Shown here piece after piece: positions 46,351-57,002 of a DNA stretch of 64,000 bases; within the stretch, counting starts at the first letter, position 1, and each line of letters opens with the position of its first letter. The position numbers were made by a program, and so were the translations under genes. Source of the stretch: Anaeramoeba flamelloides (lineage: Eukaryota > Metamonada > Anaeramoebidae); the NCBI GenBank assembly GCA_027625915.1, contig JANTQA010000018.1:534501-598500 (forward strand), in the 5' to 3' direction. Under the pieces are notes generated by a model. It searched no databases. It saw only the letters and a program-made list of their open reading frames with translations, and had not been told where the DNA came from.

Positions 46351-46980
46351 AAAAATATAAATCACTTTATTAGGTATTGTAGAAGATATAACTTTATCAG
46401 AATCAAATGGAAAAAAAAAATTAGCAAAAATTTTTTGATAAAAAATTATATAAAAATGTTATCATCAGTAAAAATACTCAAAAAATCTTTAATATGATTA
46501 ATCAAAATTACGAAATTTATTGTTCTTGTCTGGAATTTTTCATCAAAGCCTTATGGTCAGAAAAATTAAGGTAATAAAGAAAAAATTGAAAATAAAAAAT
46601 TGCTAAAAAAAGTAAAAAAAGATACAAATTTAGGTACACAGTGTCCCACTTTTTGGAGGTAGTGTCTAGGTTTTTTTTTTTTTTTTTTTTTTAATTCAAA
46701 AGAATTGAGCAAAATCAAGGTTTTTACTCCATTCATTTAAATTAAAAAAAACCTAAAGACAATGGAATAACAATTAATTATCACGGTTTGTGGAATCGTA
46801 TTTATTGTTGATATTTTTTCTATCCGGTTTTTTACTCTCATGTGTATTCAGGACGCGGAGAGTTTCTACTTGGCCATGAAAATGATAATATTATATATAT
46901 ATATATATATATTATTTTTCTTATTCTCTTAATTTTTATTAAATAAATTTTCTTTAATTGTTCCTTTCTCTAAATAAATA
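46351..46980. repeat. Host repeat family A, copy with the hairpin at a different site
   Basis: It aligns with 11250-11878 over its whole length but is more diverged. It is uninterrupted where the 3-kb and 11-kb copies carry their hairpin (GTATTCAGGACGCGGAGAG). It is interrupted at 46661-46764, where those copies read straight through (GGAGTC.TGGAATACC). A (TA)n run lies near 46900. Confidence 0.75.
46661..46764. mobile_element. CTAGG/CCTAA hairpin mini-element, independent insertion
   Basis: Starts AGTGTCTAGG, ends AACCTAAAGACA. The arms pair through AAAGAATTGAGCAAAATC and a partner beginning GTTTTTACTCCATTC. The left arm is degraded to poly-T. It sits about 60 bp from the position used in the other two copies of this host repeat. 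Confidence 0.65.
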
Positions 46981-47249
46981 AAAATATAATCAACATTTTA
47001 TTTCTTGAAAATCTTGAGGATGTGGTATTTATTGATGTTAATAGTACTACGATTTTTAAAAGTCTCTAGTCTTGAAAAAAATGTTTATTTTGGGGTAAAT
47101 ATTTTTAAATCGATGAGAGAATGAATTTTTGAAAAACTTAACTTTAGGATATTTTTTTTCGGAGATAATAACTAATAGTTTTGAAAACACTCTTATCATC
47201 TAAAAAAATCAAATACAGAAGAAAAATCACTGATGATAAATATTGAACG

Positions 47250-47810
47250 TTAACTAGGTTTTTTTTTTACTTTTTCTTCGAAAAAATCTATTGATTTTCT
47301 AATCAAAATAAAAAATGAAAAAAAACCTAACGAAAAGAGTTAGTAAAGTGCAGTGAGTGCCTAGTTTTTTTTTTTTTTTTAATTTTTGAAATAAAAAGAA
47401 AATTTATGAAAAATTTTTGTTTATTTCAAAAATAAAAAAATACCTAACTAAAGTATCCGTCAAGTGCCTAGCTTTTCCAAAATTCCAAAGAATAGAGAAA
47501 AATCTTTGATTTTACCCAATTCTTTTAAATTAAAAAAAAACATAACGCGCTTTTCTTGAGGTTTTCTTTTTTATCTATAAAATCTATTGATTTTCAAAAG
47601 TTTTTTTTGAGTTTTCTAATTATTTAGAAAATCAATAGATTTTCTTTATGCTTCTTTGAGTTTTCTATTTATTTGGAAAATTAATAGATTTTCGAAGAAA
47701 AAGTAAAAAAAACCTAGAACGCTTAAAAATAAAATAGAAAACCTCAAAAAAACCTAGAACACTTCACAAATAAACAGAAAACTCAAAAAAAGCTAACGGT
47801 AGTTTCCCAG
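47250..47810. mobile_element. Compound array of hairpin modules, diverged
   Basis: Several modules in a row: a GTTAACTAGG..CCTAACG hairpin around AATCTATTGATTTTCT, a poly-T/AAATTTATG..AAAATTTTTGTTTATT hairpin, a CTAGCTTTTCCAAAATTC module pairing through ATTTTACCCAATTCTTT, and AGAAAACCTCAAAAAAACCT tails ending at AGCTAACGG. Separators of the type AGTGCAGTGAGTGCCTAG recur. Non-coding. Confidence 0.65.
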
Positions 47811-48864
47811 AATTCATAAGTAAAAATATTTATTCCAATTTAAAAGAACAAATAATTTTTCTAAATAGTCAAAATAATTGATTTCCGATTTGAAAGATAT
47901 TCGATATGATTTAAAATACTTTTGAAATATAATAATTGGAGATCGTTAGAAGAAAAAAGTCTTCATTTTTTTTTTACTATTGAATAAAAAAAAAATATTA
48001 ATGAAAAATTGGATTTTCGAACTTAAATTGTAAAATATCTTTAAAAAATAATTTTTTGATCAAAGATCTTATATTAACCAATAGTTTTAATTTAAAGTGA
48101 ACTGAAGTTATTAAAAAGTGAAAAATTAGCAAATAATGATAAATTCTTATAAAAATGAAAAAAAATTTAGTTCATTTTGCATTTTTATAAATCTTCGAAC
48201 TGTTTCTTACCAAATAGTTCAGGGCAAAGAATATTTTGAAGAACAACTAATTTTACAGAGTTTCTCAACACTTGAGTTCATAAAATGCTTTATTCAAAGT
48301 TAATCATAAAAATTTCAAAAAGGAAAATCAAGTAAAAATTTTCTAGCATTTCTTAGAATTTATCAGTATATAATTTTTTATTGAAAAAATTTTTTCAGGA
48401 TAATCAATGGAGAAATAATGTGATTTACAAATAATAACATCATACAACTTTATTTTAGGTTTCTCAGTGGTATACTCACATTCCTTAAATCTGAGTATTT
48501 GCTTAATAAATGGAAAAAATTTTCACTTCATTCTATTTTCCTAATTTTTCTTGGAGAAATAGATTTTTCAAAAGCATTAAATTTGTTGTTGTCTATTCAT
48601 TCGTTTTGCTAATCTTTTAAGAATTAATTGGGGAGAGAATCATCATAAATGTAAAGTTAGATATCAGAAATGAAAAAAAAGAATAATAAGTCGAAATTCT
48701 AATCTATTTAATATTTAAAAACCAGCAAATTCGTATTTTCTTCAACTTGGTTCAGATTGTAGACTGAAATTAAAAGAAACAGAATAACACTCTCAAAAAA
48801 AATCTTGTTCGGGTGGTAATTAGTTCAATTTGTTAATTCTTGTCAAATTGAGAGAAACTGTCAA

Positions 48865-51800
48865 ATGATTCATTTTTTTTTTTTTTCTCAAAAAAAGCAT
48901 TTACTCTTTTTTATGTTTTTTTGTTTGCTAACAGAAGAAGAAACAGTCAAAGAACATTTTCGAAATATTGACAAGTACCAATTACTCCTGGAATATTTAA
49001 AATATGGGATCGTTTTTACTATTTTCTTAGGAATCTTGATCTTTTTGTTTAAAAAGATCAAATATAATTATCAGCATCTTGCTACGTTGTTTGCATTTTC
49101 ATCAAAAGACGACAACACCTTTAAAAGAAATTCAAAAATTATGATGGTTATATTTTGGTTTTCGCTAACAGTTACATTTACCTTTCTGCTGTTATGGGGA
49201 ATTTTCGTAACATTTTTCAAAAATAAACTAATTTTTTTCTTCTTTTTGATTCTTATTCCTGATTTCCTTATTTCCATGTTTTATTCTTTTTACTTCTTAT
49301 TGTCCCTTTTTTTCTCATTTTTTTCCTTGATTTTTTTATTAAATTTTACAAAACAAAATAAAACAAAAATTTATCAACAAAGACTGCCATTAAAGTTGAA
49401 CCAAATTATTTGGGAGTATCTTTAATTTTTTTAGGCTTGATCATCTTTCCTGGAATTTATGGTTTTCTTTATTGGAAGTCAAATTCTTTTCGGGCAAATA
49501 GTAAGTCTTTTATTTTTTTAAAATTTTAGATGTTAATTCGAATTCAAAATAACACCTTCGAAAATTCTTTTTTTTTTTTATTTCAAATAATTTTCTTTTT
49601 TTTTGAACAACAAAACTTTTCAAAAAAACAAATTAAAGGAACAATCAAATCAATTTTCATTTTTGTTTTTATTATCTTTTTTGTTCTTGAGATAATATTA
49701 ACCGTAATGATCAAACCCTTTTCATTCATTGGCTTTTCTTCCGTTTTTTTAACATTAAATATGTTTCCAATGACAATCATCGTTTTTATTAATTCTCAGC
49801 AAAAATCTGGTAAGTGCCCTTTGTTTTAATATAAATTTCTTCTTTATTTTTTTTTCACCTTCTTTGTAAACTCCATTTCAAAATCATTGTCAAATTAAAA
49901 ATCAAATTTTGAAAATAAATATTTTAATAAATTGAAGTTATCTATTATAATAAAAAAAATTACAATTTTAGTATACAGTTCTATACTCAAGAGGTATTTA
50001 TTTTTTCTCTAAAAATATAATCAAAAAAAGTTAAAAAAAAAATAAAAAAAAATTTGGCCATTTATTATGAAATTTAGTTTATTTGCAGAATAAATGGGAA
50101 AAATTTTCACTTCATTTTCCTTTTCATTTTTCAAATAGAGAACAAATTACAACCTACTTCCTGTAAAACTCTCTTTGTAAAAGAATAATAAGGAAAAATA
50201 GTAAATTTTTTTTTTTTTAATTATATCAATACCTATATTATTAAAGGGGAGGGGGGGGTTAAATTCCTCTTGTTTACCTTTAGCTTTCCAGAATTCAAAA
50301 GAATAGAAAAAAATCTTTGATTTTACTCAATTCTTTTAAATTCTGTAAAATCTAAAGACAAGTGCCCACAATTGCCGTAGGGTGTCGTCGAGTGCCGAAG
50401 TTTTCTTGAGGTTTACTGTTTTATTTAATAAGTTTTCGAGGTTTTTTTGAGGTTTTCTATTTTATTTGTGAAGTGTTCTTGGTTTTTTTTACTTTAGAAA
50501 TAAACAGAAAATTTATTAAAATTTTGGGTTTATTTCGAAAGTAAAAAAAACCTAACGAAAATCTATTTATTTTTCAAATAAATAGAAAATCTCAAAAAAA
50601 AACCTAACGAAAATTTATCGATTTTCCAAATAAACAGAAAACTTAAGGACTATCTAAAATAAAGCCACCATGGGAGTATTACGAATCAAAACATCAGTGA
50701 AATAGACTCTTTATCTCTTTAGATCAAGAAGAATTATTATATTTCGAAAATTTAGTAAAAGGTATTTTTGTCAGATCAGACAGTTAATTGGAAGATGGTA
50801 GTAAAATCCTAAACACAACCCTTTATTTTCTAACTCGATTTTTTCAGAGGCTTTTATTGGAAACTGGATAATACTTGCCTTAGAACATAAATGGTTGGGT
50901 TTAATATTTTACTACCATCTTCCAATTAACTATCTGATCTGACAAAATTATCTATTCCAAAAAATTCGAAATATAATAATTCTACTTGATCTAAAGAGAT
51001 AAAGAGTCTATTTAACTGATGTTTTGATTCGTAATACTCCCATGGTGGATTTATTTTAGATAGTCCTTAAGAAAACCTAACGAAAATTTTTCAGAATTTA
51101 AAAAAATGGAGAAAAATCAAAGATTTTACTAAATTCTTTTGAACCCGGAAAAAGCTAATGAGTTTTTTTTTAATTTGAGAAAAAAACCGAAAATTTCATA
51201 AAATTTTCTGTTTATTTCAAAAATTAAAAAAAACTTACTGTGCTTCACTTGAGGTTTTCTCTTTTATTTGTAAAATATATTGATTTTACAAATAAACAGA
51301 AAACTCAAGAAAACCTAACAGAGCTTTTCCAGAATTTAAAAAAATGGAGAAAAATCTTAAATTTTACATAATTCTTTTGAATCCTGGAAAATCTAATGGT
51401 ATTTTTTATAATTTGAGAAATAAACCGAAAATTAAATAAATTTTCTGTTTATTTCAAAAAGTAAAAAAAAACTAACTGTGTTTATCTTGAGGTTTTCTAT
51501 TTTTTATTTTGAAAATCAATAGATTTTACAAATAAACATCAAATTCAAGAAAACCTAACGACACTTCCAACTCGGTCTATTTTTTATTTGGTTAATTCTA
51601 TCATTATCAAGTTCATTTTATTTTTGTTATTAAATTTTAAGATTTCAAATTGATATTTTCAAATTCTTTTTTCTAAAAGGGAGATAACTAATTAATTTAT
51701 CAAAACCTAAAAATTTTAATTTTTGAATTTATTTAAATCTTCTTTTATATATTATTATTCTAAACTGATCACTTTTTGCTTCTGTTTTATAAATAAAGCC

Positions 51801-53497
51801 TAAGTGAAATGTGGGTTGATTAATAAAAATTTTGTATTTTTTTTTTAATTAATCCAAGTATCAATTTCTTTAAAATCAGTTTTAGTAAAATAAAATATTT
51901 CTAATACAGATAATAGTTGACTATATAATACAAGCTTTAAAAAATTATGTTTGTAATCTATTCAAAAAAATTTTTGTTTTAAAAATATAATGAACTTTTT
52001 TAAAATCATTATCAACTTTATCAAGGTTAAACTTTAAAATGAATTTGTTGATCCAGTCAAATACCGACATATAAAATTTACTTTTGGTATTTAAAGTTTT
52101 TTTTTTTTTTTCATCTTTAGATCTTTATTCTAAAATCTCTTATTATTTTATAGATTTTTTCTAATTGGTAATTGATTTCTATCAATGATCCTATCATAAG
52201 CAAAATTCGATCATCTTCAAACATCTGAACATGTATTGTTAATGGTTTAATTTTTTCTACGAGAAAATGAGTAATAAATCCAAATAAAAAAGGAGATAAG
52301 GGATCTCCCTGAGAAAAAACAATTTCTTCTTTTGAATAATATGCCAGGAGATATTTTACAATAATTTCATTTTTTTATAAATTTTTTAATTGAATAATAA
52401 ATCAGTGAATAATGGAAAGAGTCAAAAACTTTTGAATATCTATTGTGACAATATAAATGTTATTTTTCTTGAGAAAAAAAAAGAAAAAAAATATAAAAAA
52501 TGATACAATATTTTTCAGATCTACATCACTTAATATATTTGTTATCTTTTTTCTTTTTTTTTTGTAATTATTTTTTTATATTGATTTAAAATTACTATTC
52601 TGATATCAAATTATTTTTTTTAATCCAAATTGAAAATTTGAAACTAAATCCCAAAATTCTTGGATTCATTCATATAATAATTTTCAGAAAAAATCTTTGA
52701 AGAGTTTGATTTATCGAAATTGGTCAATAATTTTATGTGATATTCACCTCATATCCTGATTTATGAATAAATAATAAGTTTATTTTTTGAATAGAACCAA
52801 TATTTTGGTTCAGAAATTTCGTAAACCCAATTTAAAAAATATTTTTTTGGATGATAATTAAAAAGTTTTCATAATTTAAATATAATTGTGTGCTTTAATT
52901 TTTTATTGATTTATATTATTTGGTTTAATATAATTCCTTTGACTGATTTATTTTTTTGATATCAAAAAAAAGGAATATTTATAGAAATCTCAATAAATAT
53001 ATATGTACGCTATATAAATACCAATTGCATTTTTAATTTTTATTTTTTCAAATTGAATTGACACAACTTAAATAGTAAAAACAAAAAGAATAATTATTAT
53101 GAGCATTTTGACTTAAAAATCTATTATATATCTTGTAAGAAATTCAAAAGTAAAAATTATCTCATTTTTATTTTAAAATTATCCCTTTCTATTTAATTAA
53201 AACAATTCCATATTTATGAGAAATTATATGGTCTTCATCTTACAAAAAATAATATTCAAAAATTTGGAGAATTAATGTTTTTTTTGTCTGGTTATATGAT
53301 AATATTCATAAACAATTAAATTATTTTTTCCAAAATTACAATAAAAAAAATGAACTAAAATATTCAATTAACAGTGAAATTTAAAACCTGGCTAAAAAAT
53401 AAAATTGAATCAATTAAAGTTAAACCAATTCTTGAAAATGGATCAGAAAGTGATCTTAATTTAGATCAAGATCAAGATCAAGAAGAAGAGAAAGATC

Positions 53498-53531
<34 letters not shown>

Positions 53532-53800
53532 AGAACAGGAAGAAGAAGAACAGGAAGAACAGAAAGAACAAAAAAAAGTAAAAGTTAAATCAAAATCCAA
53601 TCAAATAGCTCTTTTAAAAAATCCTGGAAAAGAATTATTTGGTGAAAATAATTCAAAAGAAATAATGTAACATCTATTTTTTTTCTTTATACTGTAGTAT
53701 CCTTTTTTATTGTATTATAAATTTGTTACTGATTCATTATTTTTAATTTTACAGATCAAGAAATTTTAATATATATGGATTCTATTCTTGCTCTAATTAA
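48865..53800 (+). CDS. Multi-spanning membrane protein with acidic tail (five-exon model)
   Basis: The proposed exons are 48865-49206 (or from an upstream exon spliced to 48935 after CTAACAG), 49383-49500, 49639-49809, 53375-53666 and 53755-53800. All phases fit (0, 1, 1, 2), with donors GTAACA, GTAAGT, GTAAGT and GTAACA. The protein has about six hydrophobic segments, e.g. GIVFTIFLGILIFLFKK, VIFWFSLTVTFTFLLLW, GVSLIFLGLIIFPGIYGFLY, FIIFFVLEIILTVMI and FSSVFLTLNMFPMTIIVFI. The fourth exon adds a cytosolic-looking tail with a Glu/Gln run. The FVLEIILTVMIKP and FPMTIIVF segments resemble TM helices 5 and 6 of the calpain at 57 kb (FVTELILVITLTK, IFPMFLCSN), so the two may share a membrane module. 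The ATG at 48865 would give a signal-peptide-like start. The 3565-bp third intron rests on phase and splice sites only. Function unknown. Confidence 0.5.
49880..50010 (-). repeat. Dispersed repeat, copy 3 of 3 (inverted)
   Basis: The reverse complement carries AAATACCTCTTGAG, ATAGAACTGTATACTAAAAT and TTATAATAGATAACTTCAAT, matching 770-900 and 46160-46300. Confidence 0.6.
50270..51563. mobile_element. Longest hairpin array, interrupted by a TTAA element
   Basis: Repeated modules include TAGCTTTCCAGAATTCAAAA with its partner ending AATCTAAAGACA (50280-50362), an AAACAGAAAATTTATTAAAA hairpin, TTTCAGAATT..ATTTTACTAAATTC (about 51085-51160) and a second similar one (about 51318-51395). They are joined by AGAAAACTCAAGAAAACCTA spacers. 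A 420-bp foreign element splits it at 50647-51066. Outside that, it is a tandem series of short self-complementary units without coding frames. Confidence 0.7.
50647..51066. mobile_element. 420-bp foldback MITE with TTAA target duplication
   Basis: Flanked by TTAA (50643-50646 and 51067-51070). The arms are about 170 bp each, start GGACTATCTAAAATAAA and agree almost everywhere (CCACCATGGGAGTATTACG in both). A unique spacer of about 80 bp lies between them. Removing it with one TTAA restores AGAAAACTTAAGAAAACCTA, the normal spacer of the surrounding array, so the insertion is directly visible. A TTAA duplication is typical of piggyBac-like elements. No transposase frame. Confidence 0.8.
52135..52470 (-). 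pseudogene. Non-LTR retrotransposon (LINE) reverse-transcriptase fragment
   Basis: Read on the minus strand it gives IYIVTIDIQKF (RT block A), VFSQGDPLSPFLFGF (block B) and MFEDDRILL (the F-x-D-D catalytic block, normally [YF]ADD). These motifs are in the usual order and spacing for LINE reverse transcriptases. The frame is broken by stops and no ORF1, endonuclease or poly-A end is recognisable, so it is a decayed 5'- and 3'-truncated copy. It lies antisense to the membrane-protein gene, inside its proposed large intron. Confidence 0.75.
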
Positions 53801-56800
53801 AAAGAAAGTTAAATTACTTTAAAGTCAACTAGATTATAATAAAGGATCTATCAAATATTCAAGAAAATACTCGAAATTTTTTTTCTCAACCTAAAAACTC
53901 TTTTTGAACAACATCTAAGAAACTCTAATACCAATATACTCTGTTTAATGGTAAAATTGGAATATTTTTGTTGAGTTTTTTCTTTTGGCTGAAAAATTTG
54001 GAAAAAATTTGCCTATTTTGAGAAATAGTATTCAACCCATTTTGTGTGAAAGAAATTGGTATCTTAGATGCTTCAATATTTCTGATCATTGCTAAATGGT
54101 ATGAATCAAATAAGAGAAAATTTCTTTGTAAAGACAATTTCTAATTGTGTATCATAACACATAATTTTGTAATATTAAAGGCAATCCAAAAATAACTATG
54201 TAATATCTAATCGTACAATACATATACATACCCTACCCAAGATGGTCCAAGCCAAATATAATTTAACTTCCCATTCCAGAAGAAAAAAATAGTTTAATCG
54301 AACACAACCACATACTATACCAAACCAAACACAATCCAACCCAATAAAAGGTAGAATACACATACACCTGCCCTAACAAGTACACACCAAAACATTTTCA
54401 AATATACTCAAAAGGTGCCAAAAAAAAAAAAAAATAGCACAGAAAACTTTTTAGAGTGTTTAAGCAAGAAAGTTCAAAAAAATATTTTGTCTTAAAGTAA
54501 AATTGCTATTTTACCTATAAAATTTATCTATGAACACTACAGCTAGTTAAAAGTTCTTCAAAAGGTGTTTTTAAGTGGTTAAAAAAATTTTTGAGTATTT
54601 TCGTTTTATGAGTATTTTGAGGAATATTTCAAATACCCTATTAAGAATTATAATAAAATTATCTTTTATTTTCTTGAATAATTTGAGAAATTTTAAACAA
54701 TTTTTGATATTTTTTTTTATTTTATAATTAAATGAACTGAAGTGTCGTTGAAAATAATAATAAAAAAAAATACTTTTCAAGTTTATGAAATTTCTTAAAA
54801 ATTAAAATAAATCCGATAAATTTTGTTAGACTTTTATCTGCATAATTCTATTTTTTTCATAAAAATTGATAAAAGAATTTTTTTTCAAGGAATTTACATT
54901 TTTTTATCTTTTTACTTTTGATCAATTTTTTTTTTTTTGATTAATACATAATTAATATGGTTCAAACAATAAGTTTGTTTTTAATGCTTAAAAATTAAAA
55001 TTTCAAATTTTTTTTTATTACTGAAAGGAAAGATTCAATTTATTTGTTGATAAAAATAAAACATTGTTTTTTGTTATTTTAAATAATTTTTCCTATAGAA
55101 AATCTGGATAATGATTATTTCAAAAAATTTAAACCAATTGTTATGTTTTTTTTTTTTAATTTTTTCATTTTATGGATATTTTTATCAACACTTGACAATA
55201 AAAAACATTTAAATCTTGAAATAGAAAAATTATATTCAAATAATAATTAAATAATATCAATAAAAATCTAGCGAAATTTCAATAGTTGATTAAAATTTAA
55301 AATTAATTTCTTGATCTAAAATTTAACTTATATTATATAGGTGATCTAAAAATAGCAATATTCTTTTATGATATTCTTTTCTTATTTATAAATAATTATA
55401 ATATCTAACATACTTAACTCCTCAAAATTCTACTTCTATTCGAATTTGCGAGGTAATAATCATATTAAAAAAACTTGAAAATTATCAATTTTCCAATATT
55501 TTTAATACATTTGTAACTGAGGAATTTCATTTATACATGTTTCAATATGAATCTCTTCATCAATAGAGTTTTTTTTTTGTTAATCGTTAAATTTTAAAAG
55601 ATAAATTAAACCTGGTAACCAGAAAATTTAGAAGTGACTAAATTTTTAACTTTCAATTTAAAGAGTATCCAGAATAGACACAAGTAATTAGAAGTATTTT
55701 AAACTTAATTTAGTCTACTCAAAAAAAAAAAGTAAAAAAAGTAAAAAAGTGATAAAATAAAGGATTTCAATTTTGAAATTTTCGAAATTAAATATTTTCT
55801 TCTAATATCAATTCAAATCTTTAAAATACACAAGCATAAATCTGAAATTTTTCAAGAAAAAAAGTTTTTATAAAAAAAAAATGATTTTTATTGAGACAAA
55901 TTCACATCAAAGAAATTGAAACCAATGTAACAGACATTTAACAAAGGTACAACAGAAAATATTTTATATTTGATCACAATTTTACAATAAAAATTGTATC
56001 TTAAAAGAGTACATTTTAATGGCAAAAAAAAAATTAAATTTTATTATTATTATTTTTATTTTTATTTATTTTGAAGAGAGAAAATTACAAAAAATTAAAT
56101 TTTATTTTTTTTTTTTTCTAAACAAAATATTTACAATTAAGTTCTGATCTTTGTTTTAGAAATTAAGATCAATTAAAAAATTATTATTAAGAATTCATTC
56201 AACTATTCCCAATTTTGTGGTTCAATTCTTTAATATATATTTATCTCTATAATCAATTTTTTTTTGATAAAAAAATCTAATTCTTGAAAAATGTCAGATT
56301 TATTCTTGTGTATTTTAAAGATTTGAATAGATATTAGAAGAAAATATTTAATTTCGAAAATTTTAATATTGAAATCCTTTATTTTATCACTTTTTTACTT
56401 TTTTCTTTTTTTTTTTTTTAAGAAACTTAATTGAGTTTTGCAAATTTTTTTTTATTGCAAGATCTTTAGTCACTAAATAAAATTATGTTGTTCTAATACA
56501 TTTGGAAAAGTGAAAATAATTTTATAACAACTCTATTGATTTCTATTTGAAATTTCTTTTAATTTTTGCCCAGGTATAAATTGACAAATATAATTCAAAA
56601 ATTTTTTCAAAAAAAACATTTTTTTAATTTTTGAATTAATTTTTTTATTTGAATAAAAAATTATAACATAAAAGTATCAAAAGAGATATTTGTTATGTTA
56701 AAGATATATTATTTTCTCATTTTAAAAACATGAAATTCAAAAAATATTTTTTCGAAAAAATTCAACATTTTTTAATTTATAAAATTGGTTGTAATTATTG

Positions 56801-57002
56801 GAAACAAAACTAATTTATTTAATTATTTTCATTTATTTCATTTAATACATTTATTAAATTTACTTTTTTTTTAAAAAAATTAAAAAAAATTATTAGATAA
56901 CAATATTTTTAAAAATTATTTTGTTTTGTATTCTTATTTCATAAAATAAAAAAAAATTAATAATAAAAAAAAATAATAATAATAAATAGCAAGTTAACAA
57001 TA
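53801..57002. other. Intergenic region upstream of the calpain gene
   Basis: Around 54180-54420 there is an A/C-rich stretch (many ACACAACC- and CCAAACC-like words) unlike anything else in the window. A foldback pair lies at about 55735-55870 and 56285-56410. The last 300 bases before the calpain ATG are almost pure A/T and end in an AAT-rich run. No gene is supported; the frames at 53925-54137 and 54571-54780 look like chance. Confidence 0.5.
55735..56410. mobile_element. Foldback with about 120-bp arms
   Basis: GTAAAAAAGTGATAAAATAA near 55741 pairs with TTATTTTATCACTTTTTTAC near 56382. The match continues through CAATTTTGAAATTTTCGAAA, TTAAAGATTTGAATAGATAT and ACACAAG/CTTGTGT. The right arm is the unit also seen at 9510-9790. 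The spacer is about 420 bp and unremarkable. Confidence 0.6.

Larger units (their letters stand above)
44594..48864. other. Intergenic region between divergent genes, repeat-rich
   Basis: It holds a family D MITE (44907-45082), a possible small gene (45815-46036), a dispersed repeat (46160-46300), family A (46351-46980) with its own hairpin, a hairpin array (about 47250-47810) and a MITE arm fragment (about 48489-48590). Promoters of the kinase and the membrane-protein gene should lie at its two ends. Confidence 0.55.
49810..53374 (+). other. Candidate 3.6-kb intron with nested mobile elements
   Basis: From GTAAGT at 49810 to TTAACAG ending 53374. It contains an inverted dispersed repeat (49880-50010), a MITE arm (50086-50200), a hairpin array (about 50270-51563) carrying a TTAA-flanked element (50647-51066), and a LINE fragment on the opposite strand (52135-52470). 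If the exons flanking it belong to two genes, this is an intergenic region instead. Confidence 0.45.
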
